From contig NZ_WOBR01000005.1 of assembly GCF_009727955.1 (NCBI RefSeq), forward strand, positions 1-64,000: a stretch of 64,000 nt of DNA, given 5' to 3'. The position numbers and the translations under genes were made by a program. Origin of the DNA: Aliivibrio fischeri. GTDB taxonomy: Bacteria > Pseudomonadota > Gammaproteobacteria > Enterobacterales > Vibrionaceae. Shown piece by piece: positions 46,191-55,066 of this stretch. Positions within the stretch are counted from its first letter, which is position 1, and every line of letters begins with the position of its first letter. A model generated the notes under the pieces. The model ran no database searches and was not told the origin of the DNA. It saw only the letters and a list, made by a program, of their open reading frames with translations.

Positions 46191-48728
46191 TTAGTTACAA
46201 GTAGAAATACCTACTTCTTTCCATACTCCCCATTCGCCAGATTTTGATGGTTCATCACCTTTTGTCCACCATTTCGCTTCCCATACCTTACCTGCTTGAG
46301 AAACTTGGTCACCACCAGTATAGACTGTTGAAGCATCCCATGCGTTATCACAAGTTACTGGTGGTTCACCAGCATCTTTAAGGACAGTAACAGTAACATT
46401 TGCAGTGTCTGATGCTTGACCATCGTTTGCTGTTACAGAGAAAGTAAAAGGCGTATCAACGGTGTAAGACCCTGCTGTAAAGGTTACTTTTGAGCCAACA
46501 ACAGTAGCATCAACACCTGTAGGGATTACCCATGAGTAGGTTAATGGATCATTGTCTGCATCAGTAGATGTTGATGCATCAAGTGTAACAACATCACCTT
46601 TGTTTACTGATGTTGGAGCAACAATAACAGCTACTGGTGGAGTATTTACTGGTTCTGTTCCTTCAACGGTTACTGATACAGCGACTGAATCAGATGCAGT
46701 AGCACCTTTATCGTCTGTTACTGTTAGTGTGAATTGAAGTGTTTCAGATTGAGTAAAAGTATCTGTAGCAAAGCTTGGGTTAACAGAGTCTGCGCCACCT
46801 AATGTTACATTTGGCCCAGAAACTTGTGTCCATGCATAAGAAACAATAGAACCGTCGCTGTCTGATGATAATGAACCATCAAGTTGTACAGAAGCAGGAG
46901 CTATAACTGAAACATCTACCCCTGCATTCGCTACAGGTTTTTTGTTTGCAGGAGGTGTAACCGTACCGTCGCCAGCAAGACCTTCTTGCATTGCATTTAG
47001 AATGTCACCATTATCGGCATCGATTTCCCATGCAAATAGACCACCTAAGCCCAATGAACGAACATATTCACCTTTAGCTAATACTGATTTCTTATTATCG
47101 TAAGTAACAAGATCACCATTGCTTGGATCATAAGCGTAAGCCGCTTGAGCTATTTCATCATAACCAACTTCAACACCTGCTTTATTCACGTAGCGAGTTA
47201 CTACATCTTTATAATCGATAACGCCAGCTTCCCATGAACCTGCTACTTTACCATTACCAACACCTGTCATAGGGTTTGTTGGATCTGTCATACTTTCACG
47301 TGTAACGCCAGTCCAACCTCGAGCATACATAGCGGCGCCAACAACGAGTTTCTTAGCGTCAACACCTTGAGCTAATAACAGGTCAATCGCGTTAGTTATT
47401 GTGTATGCTGGTCCTTTTCTTGGTTCGCCTTTATCATCAAGCCCTGTACCATCACATTCGCCTTGAGACATATGTGAGCCACAATTTAGTGCAGTTTGGT
47501 GACCTACAACGTTATTCCAACCGCCGTAGAAGTCGTATGTCATTGCAAAGATATAGTCCATGTATTGTGATGCAGCAGCGTAGTCAACATCTTCAATTTT
47601 GTCATAACCAGCACCAATTGCTGATGTTAACTCATAGGTTTTTCCTGTTTCAGCACTTAATTCATCAAGCATTGCTCTTAGCTCTTGCATTAATGCAACA
47701 TAAGCAGGGCCGTCATTCACCGGATCACCACCGGTTGCACTTGCACCATCACCACCAGGGAATTCCCAATCAATGTCTACACCATCATAAAACTTCCATG
47801 TTTTAAGAAATTTTTTAACTGAAGCAACGAAAATGTCTCGTTTTGATTTATCAACAAAATTGTAGAAAGGGTCAGATAATGTCCAGCCACCAATTGATGG
47901 AACAATTTTTAGGTCTGGATAACGTTGCTTAAGTGCCATCATTTGGCCGTAAGTCCCTTTATAAGGAGTACTATGAACGTGACCAGATTGAGGTTGTGGC
48001 ATTTGAATTGCTGCCCATGGATCATGAATAACAACTTCATAATCAGGAGTGCCAGCACAAGCACGGTTAAGAGCTGCTAGGCTGTTTCCATTTTCAATCT
48101 CACCTAATGATGGGTTAGGGCCACAGATTGGAATGAAACCATAAAGAATGTGAGTAAGGTTTTGTGCTGGAATTTGGTCAACAGCAAATTTGCGACCATA
48201 AACACCCCATTCAACAAAATAGGCACCTGAAACCATACCTGCAGGTGTAGTGTAATTACCATTTGCAGGGTCAATATTCATTGGTAAAGGATCTAAGTGA
48301 CTACCATCCGTATCTGCTACAACAATTGATTTTGGATCACTTGTACTACATTCTTCTGCTGCACCAGAACCATTACAAAGTTGCACTGTCATTTCATACT
48401 GACCACCTTGACGAACTTGTAGAGTTGTTGATGCTTTTTGTGAAGCTGCTGGAGAAACCGCTTCTTCATGCACAACAACACCATTTAATAGCACACGCCA
48501 TTTTTCAGCAGGCTCACCAGACCAGCGATCCCATGTAACAGGAACTTCAGCAAAATCTTTTACGGTTACCAGACTTTTGTATGAGGTGGCTGCTTGGTCG
48601 ATCTCAATAATTGAAAAGTCGGTTTCCATCCAAGAGATGATCGCTTGCCCCGGAGGTGCGGCAAAAGTAGGAGCAGAAAGAGCAAGAGTAACTGCAGCAG
48701 AGCACAGTCCAAGTTTCTTTTTAAACAT
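46191..48728 (-). CDS. chiA: GH18 chitinase ChiA (multidomain, secreted)
   Basis: This is a secreted endochitinase of 845 residues. A signal peptide ends near SAPTFA. It is followed by a ChitinaseA N-terminal Ig-like domain (about 25-130) and a GH18 catalytic domain (about 160-590) with DGVDIDWEFPGGDG; the catalytic acid is E322. An AMTYDFYGGW block carries the substrate-binding residues. Two Ig/PKD-like domains follow (about 600-690 and 700-790), each with the typical LTYSW or SYAWTQ core. A C-terminal CBM5/12 chitin-binding domain (about 800-845) has WDASTVYTGGDQVS and KWWTKGDEPS. I start at ATG 48728 because AAGGA lies eight bases ahead; ATG 48737 overlaps that RBS. It is monocistronic. 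Confidence 0.94.
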   Translation of the reverse strand: MFKKKLGLCSAAVTLALSAPTFAAPPGQAIISWMETDFSIIEIDQAATSYKSLVTVKDFAEVPVTWDRWSGEPAEKWRVLLNGVVVHEEAVSPAASQKASTTLQVRQGGQYEMTVQLCNGSGAAEECSTSDPKSIVVADTDGSHLDPLPMNIDPANGNYTTPAGMVSGAYFVEWGVYGRKFAVDQIPAQNLTHILYGFIPICGPNPSLGEIENGNSLAALNRACAGTPDYEVVIHDPWAAIQMPQPQSGHVHSTPYKGTYGQMMALKQRYPDLKIVPSIGGWTLSDPFYNFVDKSKRDIFVASVKKFLKTWKFYDGVDIDWEFPGGDGASATGGDPVNDGPAYVALMQELRAMLDELSAETGKTYELTSAIGAGYDKIEDVDYAAASQYMDYIFAMTYDFYGGWNNVVGHQTALNCGSHMSQGECDGTGLDDKGEPRKGPAYTITNAIDLLLAQGVDAKKLVVGAAMYARGWTGVTRESMTDPTNPMTGVGNGKVAGSWEAGVIDYKDVVTRYVNKAGVEVGYDEIAQAAYAYDPSNGDLVTYDNKKSVLAKGEYVRSLGLGGLFAWEIDADNGDILNAMQEGLAGDGTVTPPANKKPVANAGVDVSVIAPASVQLDGSLSSDSDGSIVSYAWTQVSGPNVTLGGADSVNPSFATDTFTQSETLQFTLTVTDDKGATASDSVAVSVTVEGTEPVNTPPVAVIVAPTSVNKGDVVTLDASTSTDADNDPLTYSWVIPTGVDATVVGSKVTFTAGSYTVDTPFTFSVTANDGQASDTANVTVTVLKDAGEPPVTCDNAWDASTVYTGGDQVSQAGKVWEAKWWTKGDEPSKSGEWGVWKEVGISTCN

Positions 48729-49343
48729 AAATAACATCCTTGATAAATTAATCCAAATTGGATTACTGCTGAAATAACAGCATCCATATTATCTTTGTTT
48801 ATAATTTATAAATTGCCAGAAGAAGTGTTTAGTTTGGCATCAACCTTAGGTATTCACATGTTTTAAATGCAATTACAAAAAAAGAATGTTTTATAGCCCT
48901 AAAGAATGTCATTTTTTTATTGCTTTATAAAAATAGATGTTTATTTGCGCTTTGAATTTAGTGTTTAAGGTTTTTTTGTTTAAAATGTCATCGATATTAT
49001 ATTTTTTTGTTATGGAATTGTTGGTTTAATATTTGGTTTATTGATGAGAAACTAGACAAAATAGTAGGGGATTCTACCTTTATTAAGCTTTCTATTCGTT
49101 CAATCCACAAAGGATAAATAATCTGGTTAATTATTCGGTTATTTGTGATGATTTTAAAAATTATCGGGTGTTTTGTGACAAAAATGTGGCAAATTACTTC
49201 AATGATTGATAATGTTGCCCACAATTCTTCGAAGGATTTAATCTTTTTTAGGCGTATTTAACGTTTTTTAGATTTAAATGATTGGCGAGTCGTTTTGCCC
49301 GAAGGATGTCATGGATGCAAATTGAATGTATTGGAGTTAATGC
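48729..49343. other. Long intergenic region between chiA and oppA promoters
   Basis: This is about 615 bases of A+T-rich sequence between divergent chiA and oppA. It holds a 17-bp palindrome (48749-48765) and a small hairpin (48767-48782) in the chiA leader. A 75-codon minus-strand open frame (49224-48997) has no RBS-supported start or recognisable product and is not called. Half-sites TGTGA near 49144 and 49173 are suggestive of CRP but not palindromic. I see no complete promoter that I can defend. Confidence 0.6.
48749..48765. repeat. 17-bp perfect palindrome in the chiA leader
   Basis: TAATCCAA-A-TTGGATTA is a perfect inverted repeat around a central A. It starts 21 bases upstream of the chiA start codon. 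A second small hairpin, TGCTG-aaataa-CAGCA, follows at 48767-48782. It may be an operator or a 5' UTR structure; the binding factor is unknown. Confidence 0.7.
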
Positions 49344-51008
49344 ATGTATAAGAATAAAATTACACAAGCGATTTTGCTTGGTGGCCTGTCACTAGCACTT
49401 GCTGGCTGTGGAGATAAAACCGCAGAGCAACCTGTCAAACAAACGAAACCTGCTGAAAAACCTGAATCAACTGAAGTCGTATATGCCGATGTACAAGAGT
49501 TGGTTCGTGGTAATGGTACTGAGGTTGCGACTTTAGATCCTCATAAATCTCAAGGTGTTCCTGAATCTCACGTTATCCGCGATCTATTAGAAGGTCTTGT
49601 AAACCAAGATGCTGACGGTAATACGATCCCAGGTGTTGCTGAAAGTTGGGAAACAACAGATAACAAAAAATTTGTATTCCATTTACGTAAAGATGCTAAA
49701 TGGTCAAATGGTGATCCTGTAACTGCTGATGATTTTGTATACAGTTTCCAAAGAGCAGTCGATCCAATGACAGCATCACCATACTCTTGGTATATGGAAT
49801 ATACTAAGATGGCAAATGCAAAAGACATTGTTGCAGGTAAAAAAGATAAGAGTGAACTTGGTGTTAAAGCGATTGATGCACATACTCTAGAAGTTCAACT
49901 TGATACTGCTGTTCCTTATTTTGTAAAAATGATGGGTCACACGACAGTGAAGCCTGTTCATAAAGCAACAATTGAAAAATTTGGAGATCAATGGACTAAA
50001 CCTGGCAACTTTGTAGGTAATGGTGCATTCGTTGTTAATAACTGGGTTGTAAATGAACGTTTAGAGCTTGTTCGTAATGAGCATTACTGGGACAACAAAG
50101 ATACTAAATTAACTAAGGTTACGTTCTTACCTATCGAAAATCAGGTTTCAGAAATGAACCGCTTCTTATCTGGAGAGTTAGACTTTACTAATGAACTTCC
50201 AGTTGAGCACTTTAAACGTCTACAAAAAGAAGAGCCTGATTCAGTTTCTGTTGTAGGTAGCTTATGTACTTATTATTACTCGTTTAATACTAAGAAAAAG
50301 CCGTTTGATGATGTTCGTGTGCGTAAAGCGATCTCTTACGCTATTGATCGTTCTATTGTTTCAGATGTAATTCTAGGCCAAGGCCAAAAACCAGCTTATT
50401 TCTTAACACCTGAAATTACTGCTGGCTTCAATCCTGAACTTCCTGCTTATGGCAAAATGACTCAAGATGAGCGTAATGCAGAAGCAAAACGTTTATTAAC
50501 AGAAGCGGGCTTTGGTCCTGAGAATCCACTTAAATTTACACTGCTATACAACACGTCTGAAAACCATAAGAAGATCGCTGTTGCAGCGGGTTCAATGTGG
50601 AAAAAGACACTGGGTCTAGAAGTTGTTTTAGAAAACCAAGAGTGGAAAACATACCTAGATTCTAAAGATCAAGGTCAGTTTGAAGTCGCTCGTGCGGGTT
50701 GGTGTGGCGATTATAATGAAGCGTCAGCTTTCCTAACATTAATGGTAAGTAAGAACACGACTGGTGGTCAACACTATGGTAGTGCAGAGTATGATGCATT
50801 AATTGAAAAAGCATTAGCATCAACTTCTGAAGAAGAGCGTAATGCTATCTATTTAGAAGCTGAGAAACTTCTAGCTAAAGATATGCCAATTGCTCCAATC
50901 TATCAATATGTTAAATCACGTTTACTATCCCCACAAGTAGGTGGCTTCCCAACGGGCAATGCGGAAGAAAAAATCTACTCGAAAGACCTATATATCAAAG
51001 CTAAGTAA
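49344..51008 (+). CDS. oppA: Oligopeptide ABC transporter substrate-binding protein OppA (lipoprotein form)
   Basis: This is a peptide receptor of the Opp importer, 554 residues. Unlike soluble E. coli OppA it has a lipobox LALAGC with the lipidated cysteine at residue 22. A charged Lys/Glu/Pro linker (about 23-50) follows, then the SBP_bac_5 fold with ATLDPHKSQGVPESH and LRKDAKWSNGDPVTADDFVYS. It is first in oppABCDF. A strong hairpin lies in the 105-base gap before oppB, probably setting the higher level of OppA relative to the membrane proteins. Confidence 0.93.
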   Translation: MYKNKITQAILLGGLSLALAGCGDKTAEQPVKQTKPAEKPESTEVVYADVQELVRGNGTEVATLDPHKSQGVPESHVIRDLLEGLVNQDADGNTIPGVAESWETTDNKKFVFHLRKDAKWSNGDPVTADDFVYSFQRAVDPMTASPYSWYMEYTKMANAKDIVAGKKDKSELGVKAIDAHTLEVQLDTAVPYFVKMMGHTTVKPVHKATIEKFGDQWTKPGNFVGNGAFVVNNWVVNERLELVRNEHYWDNKDTKLTKVTFLPIENQVSEMNRFLSGELDFTNELPVEHFKRLQKEEPDSVSVVGSLCTYYYSFNTKKKPFDDVRVRKAISYAIDRSIVSDVILGQGQKPAYFLTPEITAGFNPELPAYGKMTQDERNAEAKRLLTEAGFGPENPLKFTLLYNTSENHKKIAVAAGSMWKKTLGLEVVLENQEWKTYLDSKDQGQFEVARAGWCGDYNEASAFLTLMVSKNTTGGQHYGSAEYDALIEKALASTSEEERNAIYLEAEKLLAKDMPIAPIYQYVKSRLLSPQVGGFPTGNAEEKIYSKDLYIKAK

Positions 51009-51036
51009 TTATTAGCAAAATAAAACTATAAAAAAT

Positions 51037-51066
51037 GTCACTACACGCAGGATAGCGTGTAGTGAC
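51037..51066 (+). repeat. Strong hairpin between oppA and oppB
   Basis: GTCACTACACGC (51037-51048) pairs perfectly with GCGTGTAGTGAC (51055-51066) around AGGATA. No T-run follows directly. A 3' stabilising structure or partial attenuator for oppA mRNA is the usual role of such stems in binding-protein operons. Confidence 0.75.
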
Positions 51067-51113
51067 TAGATCCATCTTTTAATATTTTTTGTCACAGACT
51101 GGAAGAGTGAATT

Positions 51114-52034
51114 ATGTTTCAATTCATTATCAAACGGATACTTGAAGCAATTCCAACAATGTTGGTTTTGATCACCATTTCTTTTTTCTTAATGAGATTC
51201 GCCCCTGGCAATCCATTTTCAACAGAACGTCCACTTCCACCGGAAGTTATGGCGAATATCAATGCAAAATACGGTTTAGATAAACCGGTATTCGAACAAT
51301 ATACGACTTATCTTGGTAATATTTTACAAGGTGATTTCGGTCCTTCATTTAAATATCAAGATTATACAGTAAACGAATTGGTTGAAGCGGCATTACCAGT
51401 GTCAGCTAAAGTTGGTTTTTTTGCGTTTATTTTCACTGTGATACTTGGTGTTACTGTCGGTACCTTAGCTGCATTAAGGCAAAATACATGGCTTGATTAT
51501 ACGATTATGTCCACCGCCATGGTGGGGGTGGTTATGCCATCCTTTGTATTGGCTCCTGCACTTATTTATCTCTTTTCTATTGAGCTTGGCTGGTTTCCTG
51601 CTGGTGGTTGGCATGATGGTTCATTTAAATACATGTTCTTACCCATTCTAGGTATGTCATTTCTTTATGTTGCTACTTTTGCACGTATTACTCGTGGCAG
51701 CATGATTGAAACATTAAACAGTAACTTTATTCGAACCGCTCGTGCGAAGGGATTAAGTTATCGTTACATTATTATTAAACATGCACTAAAGCCTGCGATG
51801 TTGCCTGTTGTTTCTTATATGGGGCCAGCATTTGTCGGCATTATTACAGGTTCTGTTGTTATTGAAACGATTTTTGGTCTACCGGGAATTGGTAAGCTTT
51901 TTGTCAATGCAGCATTTAACCGTGATTATTCGTTAGTAATGGGGGTAACCATTTTGATTGGTTTCCTATTTATCTTATTCAACGCAATTGTTGATGTATT
52001 ACTAGCAATTATCGACCCGAAAATTCGTTATTAA
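51114..52034 (+). CDS. oppB: Oligopeptide ABC transporter permease OppB
   Basis: This is an inner-membrane permease of the Opp importer, 306 residues as in E. coli, with six predicted helices. The N-terminal hallmark MRFAPGNPFSTERPLPPEV and the EAA loop RTARAKGLSYRYIIIKHALKP (key residues A-K-G) are present, and the block FGLPGIGKLFVNA follows. It precedes oppC by 14 bases. Confidence 0.95.
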   Translation: MFQFIIKRILEAIPTMLVLITISFFLMRFAPGNPFSTERPLPPEVMANINAKYGLDKPVFEQYTTYLGNILQGDFGPSFKYQDYTVNELVEAALPVSAKVGFFAFIFTVILGVTVGTLAALRQNTWLDYTIMSTAMVGVVMPSFVLAPALIYLFSIELGWFPAGGWHDGSFKYMFLPILGMSFLYVATFARITRGSMIETLNSNFIRTARAKGLSYRYIIIKHALKPAMLPVVSYMGPAFVGIITGSVVIETIFGLPGIGKLFVNAAFNRDYSLVMGVTILIGFLFILFNAIVDVLLAIIDPKIRY

Positions 52035-52048
52035 TAGGGAATGGACGC

Positions 52049-52951
52049 ATGTTAACGAAAAAAGAAAATTTAGAAGCGATCGAAAAATTCTCTGAGAGCT
52101 TGGAGATAGAGGGTCGCAGTTTATGGCAAGACGCTCGAATCCGATTTATGCGAAACAAAGCGGCAATGATCAGTTTGTTTATCCTTACTTTGATGACGTT
52201 GGCTGTGATTTTTCTGCCGATGTTCAGTCAATATGCTTATGATGATACAGATTGGTATGCGCTACACCAAGGCCCAAGTATGGCACACTTATTTGGAACG
52301 GATAGCTTAGGTCGTGATTTATTTGTTCGTACTTTAGTCGGTGGACGAATCTCATTGATGGTTGGTATTTTAGGAGCATTAGTTGCCGTACTTATTGGTA
52401 CGCTTTATGGTGCAACATCAGGCTTTGTTGGCGGCAAAGTTGACCGAGTCATGATGCGTTTTATTGAAATTCTATACGCCGTACCTTTTATGTTTTTGGT
52501 TATCGTATTAGTGACATTTTTTGGGCGTAATATCGTACTTATCTTTGTGGCTATTGGTGCTATTGCTTGGCTTGATATGGCTCGTATTGTTCGTGGTCAA
52601 ACATTGAGCTTACGTAGTAAAGAGTTTATTGAAGCAGCACACGTATGTGGTGTGAGTAAGTGGGGTATCATCACTCGCCATATCGTGCCAAACGTACTAG
52701 GTATTGTTGCTGTTTATTCGACATTACTTATCCCAAGTATGATCCTAACTGAATCTTTCCTATCTTTCCTTGGTCTAGGTGTTCAAGAACCGATGACAAG
52801 TTGGGGTGCTTTACTTCAAGAAGGCTCTCAAACAATGGAAGTGGCTATTTGGCAGTTAACTTTCCCAGCTTTATTTATGGTCGTTACCTTGTTCTGCTTT
52901 AACTATGTAGGTGATGGTTTACGTGATGCGCTGGATCCAAAAGACAGATAA
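52049..52951 (+). CDS. oppC: Oligopeptide ABC transporter permease OppC
   Basis: This is the partner permease of OppB, 300 residues (E. coli 302), with six helices. A long N-terminal cytoplasmic stretch (about 1-38) contains SLWQDARIRFMRNKAAM. GTDSLGRDLFVRTLVGGRISL is the family loop, and the EAA loop is EAAHVCGVSKWGIITRHIVPN. It lies 14 bases after oppB and 50 bases before oppD. Confidence 0.95.
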   Translation: MLTKKENLEAIEKFSESLEIEGRSLWQDARIRFMRNKAAMISLFILTLMTLAVIFLPMFSQYAYDDTDWYALHQGPSMAHLFGTDSLGRDLFVRTLVGGRISLMVGILGALVAVLIGTLYGATSGFVGGKVDRVMMRFIEILYAVPFMFLVIVLVTFFGRNIVLIFVAIGAIAWLDMARIVRGQTLSLRSKEFIEAAHVCGVSKWGIITRHIVPNVLGIVAVYSTLLIPSMILTESFLSFLGLGVQEPMTSWGALLQEGSQTMEVAIWQLTFPALFMVVTLFCFNYVGDGLRDALDPKDR

Positions 52952-53001
52952 TCCTCTGTGTGGGCAGTTAATTATTAAACAAATTTAAGCAGGAAAGAAT
53001 T

Positions 53002-53967
53002 ATGAGTTTATTAGATGTAAAAGATCTGCGCGTAGAATTCACCACACAGGATGGTAATGTAACGGCAGTAAATGATTTAAACTTCTCACTAAAACAAGGT
53101 GAGACGCTAGGTATTGTTGGTGAATCGGGTTCAGGTAAATCACAAACTGTATTTGCCTTAATGGGTTTATTGGCTAAAAACGGTATTATTACTGGTAGCG
53201 CAAAGTTCGAAGGAAAAGAAATCCTCAATCTTCCAGAAAAAGAGCTAAATAGTATTCGTGCTGAACAGATGGCGATGATCTTCCAAGATCCAATGACGTC
53301 ACTTAACCCATACATGAAAGTAAGTGAGCAATTAATGGAAGTGCTTATGCTGCATAAAGGCATGGGTAAAGCGGAAGCATTTGAAGAGTCTGTTCGAATG
53401 TTAGAGGCAGTTAAAATTCCAGAAGCTCGTAAACGTATCACTATGTATCCACATGAATTTTCCGGTGGTATGCGCCAGCGTGTGATGATTGCAATGGCAC
53501 TGCTTTGTCGTCCGAAGCTCCTTATTGCTGATGAGCCAACCACAGCATTAGACGTAACGGTACAAGCGCAAATTATGGAATTATTGAATGAGCTGAAAAG
53601 TGAATTTAATACAGCAATTATCATGATTACTCACGATCTTGGTGTTGTCGCTGGTTCTTGTGACAAAGTGCTTGTTATGTATGCTGGTCGTACTATGGAA
53701 TACGGTACAGTAAATGAAATATTTTACGAACCAAGTCATCCTTATGCTGAGGGTCTATTAAAAGCGATTCCTCGTTTAGATACAGAAGGTGAAATATTAC
53801 CGACTATTCCAGGTAATCCGCCTAATTTACTTCGTTTACCTACGGGCTGTCCTTATCAAGAACGATGTCATCGTGTTATGGACCGTTGTAAGCAAGAAGC
53901 TCCGATCTTATTGCCATTTGGTCAAGATCGTTTACGTGCTTGTTTTTCTGATCAGGAGACGTGGTAA
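53002..53967 (+). CDS. oppD: Oligopeptide ABC transporter ATP-binding protein OppD
   Basis: This is one of two ATPases of Opp, 321 residues (E. coli 337). Walker A is VGESGSGKSQTVFALMGLL, the signature FSGGMRQRVMIAMAL, Walker B LLIADEPTTALDVTVQ, and the H-loop MITHDLGVVAG. The C-terminal oligopeptide-specific region has the cysteines of CPYQERCHRVMDRC, typical of the Opp/Dpp ATPases and possibly an iron-sulfur site. Its TAA stop overlaps the oppF ATG by one base. Confidence 0.95.
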   Translation: MSLLDVKDLRVEFTTQDGNVTAVNDLNFSLKQGETLGIVGESGSGKSQTVFALMGLLAKNGIITGSAKFEGKEILNLPEKELNSIRAEQMAMIFQDPMTSLNPYMKVSEQLMEVLMLHKGMGKAEAFEESVRMLEAVKIPEARKRITMYPHEFSGGMRQRVMIAMALLCRPKLLIADEPTTALDVTVQAQIMELLNELKSEFNTAIIMITHDLGVVAGSCDKVLVMYAGRTMEYGTVNEIFYEPSHPYAEGLLKAIPRLDTEGEILPTIPGNPPNLLRLPTGCPYQERCHRVMDRCKQEAPILLPFGQDRLRACFSDQETW

Positions 53968-54962
53968 TGTCAGTAGATAAAAAATTAATTCTAGATGTAA
54001 AGAATCTTAAAGTGCATTTTAGCATTGCAGCAAAATCAGTATGGCCTTGGGCTAAACCTGCAAACTTAAAAGCCGTTGATGGTGTTAATGTTCGCCTATA
54101 CGAAGGTGAAACACTGGGGGTTGTTGGTGAATCTGGTTGCGGTAAATCAACATTTGCTCGTGCAATTATTGGTTTAGTTGAGGCGACAGATGGTGAAGTA
54201 GTTTGGTTGGGTGAAGACCTAACCAAATTAGAAGACGAACCACTTCGTCAAAAACGCAAAGAAATACAAATGATATTCCAAGATCCTTTAGCATCATTGA
54301 ATCCTCGTATGACAGTCGGTGATATCATTGCTGAGCCATTACAAACATTTTATCCAAAGCTAACGAAAGAAGAGGTGAAGGATAGAGTTAAAGAGATGAT
54401 GGCTAAAGTTGGATTATTACCTAATGTAATCAACCGTTACCCTCATGAATTCTCTGGCGGACAATGTCAACGTATTGGTATTGCACGAGCGCTTATTCTA
54501 AAACCAAAGATGATCATCTGTGATGAGCCTGTATCTGCTCTAGATGTATCGATTCAAGCACAGGTAGTAAACTTACTTAAAGAGTTGCAAAAAGAGCTTG
54601 GCTTAAGTTTAGTCTTTATTGCTCACGATTTATCGGTTGTGAAGCATATTTCAGATCGTGTATTAGTGATGTATTTAGGTAACGAAGTGGAACTTGGTGA
54701 ATCTGATGCGTTATTTAGTAATCCTAAGCATCCTTATACAAAAGCCTTGATGTCAGCAGTTCCTATTCCTGATCCAAAGCTAGAAAGAGCAAAAACGATT
54801 GAAATGCTAGAAGGGGATTTACCATCTCCAATTAATCCACCATCTGGATGTGTGTTCCGTACACGTTGTCCTCAAGCAACAGATGCATGTGCAGAAACAA
54901 AGCCTGAATTAAAAGGTAATGATGTACACGCGGTATCGTGTTTGGCGGTAGCAGATATCTAA
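53967..54962 (+). CDS. oppF: Oligopeptide ABC transporter ATP-binding protein OppF
   Basis: This is the second ATPase of Opp, 331 residues. Walker A is VGESGCGKSTFARAIIGLV, the signature FSGGQCQRIGIARAL, and Walker B IICDEPVSALDVSIQ. The C-terminus has CVFRTRCPQATDAC. I start at ATG 53967 (AGGAG nine bases ahead), one-base overlap with oppD; the in-frame GTG at 53961 is too close to the RBS. It is the last gene of the operon. Confidence 0.95.
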   Translation: MSVDKKLILDVKNLKVHFSIAAKSVWPWAKPANLKAVDGVNVRLYEGETLGVVGESGCGKSTFARAIIGLVEATDGEVVWLGEDLTKLEDEPLRQKRKEIQMIFQDPLASLNPRMTVGDIIAEPLQTFYPKLTKEEVKDRVKEMMAKVGLLPNVINRYPHEFSGGQCQRIGIARALILKPKMIICDEPVSALDVSIQAQVVNLLKELQKELGLSLVFIAHDLSVVKHISDRVLVMYLGNEVELGESDALFSNPKHPYTKALMSAVPIPDPKLERAKTIEMLEGDLPSPINPPSGCVFRTRCPQATDACAETKPELKGNDVHAVSCLAVADI

Positions 54963-54966
54963 TAAA

Positions 54967-54993
54967 AACCCATCATAATATTTATGATGGGTT
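54967..54993 (+). repeat. Inverted repeat after oppF
   Basis: AACCCATCATAA (54967-54978) pairs perfectly with TTATGATGGGTT (54982-54993). The following bases are AAAAAATG, so it is not itself an intrinsic terminator. The real terminator follows at about 55029. Confidence 0.7.
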
Positions 54994-55028
54994 AAAAAAT
55001 GTATTTTAATTCAGCCTGTGACAGGCTT

Positions 55029-55062
55029 AAGCGCGATAGGCAATTTATATCGCGCTTTTTTT
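55029..55062. terminator. Terminator between opp operon and roxA
   Basis: AAGCGCGATA (55029-55038) pairs with TATCGCGCTT (55048-55057), followed by TTTTT. It directly abuts the roxA stop (55067). Confidence 0.85.
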
Positions 55063-55066
55063 GTCT

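Noticed and set aside
49141-49200. CRP sites ahead of oppA or chiA
   Set aside because: TGTGA half-sites occur but without a matching TCACA at the correct spacing.
48997-49224. A 75-codon minus-strand open frame between chiA and oppA
   Set aside because: It has no RBS or family resemblance and lies in A+T-rich intergenic sequence where long frames occur by chance.
53961-53966. GTG start of oppF two codons upstream
   Set aside because: It is only three bases from the Shine-Dalgarno sequence; the ATG at 53967 has proper spacing.
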